A stretch of DNA of 6,060 bases, from assembly GCA_021200075.1 (NCBI GenBank), contig JAJQGZ010000033.1, forward strand, positions 1 to 6,060, read 5' to 3'. Positions 6,040-6,060 of this stretch are shown here, piece by piece (positions within the stretch are counted from its first letter, which is position 1; the number at the start of each line of letters is the position of its first letter). The position numbers were made by a program, and so were the translations under genes. Source of the stretch: Clostridiales bacterium (GTDB lineage: Bacteria; Bacillota; Clostridia; Oscillospirales; Acutalibacteraceae). Below the pieces are notes generated by a model that saw only the letters and a program-made list of their open reading frames with translations, did not search any database and was not told the origin of the DNA.

Positions 6040-6060
6040 GAGAGTAACATTGCTTTTTTG

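Noticed and set aside
1..6060. CRISPR arrays, insertion sequences, tRNA genes, phage or toxin-antitoxin modules
   Set aside because: No spaced direct repeats, transposase motifs, tRNA cloverleaf or partner gene for the XRE regulator were seen.

Overview
The window looks like chromosomal DNA of a low-GC, spore-former-related Clostridia, probably from the Ruminococcaceae/Oscillospiraceae group. This rests on a spoIIA sporulation operon, a valS-folC pair under a T-box leader, strong AGGAG-type ribosome binding sites and a small Cro/C1-type regulator. The family assignment is inference; no rRNA or other phylogenetic marker was seen.

Layout. Positions 1-299 hold no convincing gene, only a strong bidirectional terminator hairpin (107-138) and an AT-rich leader with a small palindrome (201-221). 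A 68-aa XRE regulator (315-521, + strand) faces everything else head-on. On the - strand, reading right to left, come a sigma-A-type promoter (6011-6039), a valine T-box leader (about 5762-6004), valS (3110-5746), folC (2013-3110, sharing one base with valS), a terminator-like hairpin (1946-1990), then spoIIAA (1597-1933), spoIIAB (1176-1613) and sigF (529-1182). The valS-folC part makes valyl-tRNA and polyglutamylated folate. The spoIIA part is the partner-switching module SpoIIAA / SpoIIAB / sigma-F that turns on forespore transcription.

The main oddity is in the spoIIA operon. As written, all three genes carry single-base indels at short homopolymers: one in spoIIAA, a -1/+1 pair in spoIIAB and a -1/+1 pair in sigF. 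In silico repair gives typical proteins of 111, 145 and 217 aa. The neighbouring 3.7 kb of valS and folC shows no such lesion. Either this patch is low-quality sequence or the sporulation switch is newly decaying. Two substitutions at normally invariant sigma region 4.2 positions fit either reading. I found no clearly new biological system. The most useful leads are the clustered frameshifts, the terminator-like hairpin abutting the spoIIAA ribosome binding site downstream of a valine-responsive operon, and the convergent XRE/sigF ends with no terminator between them.
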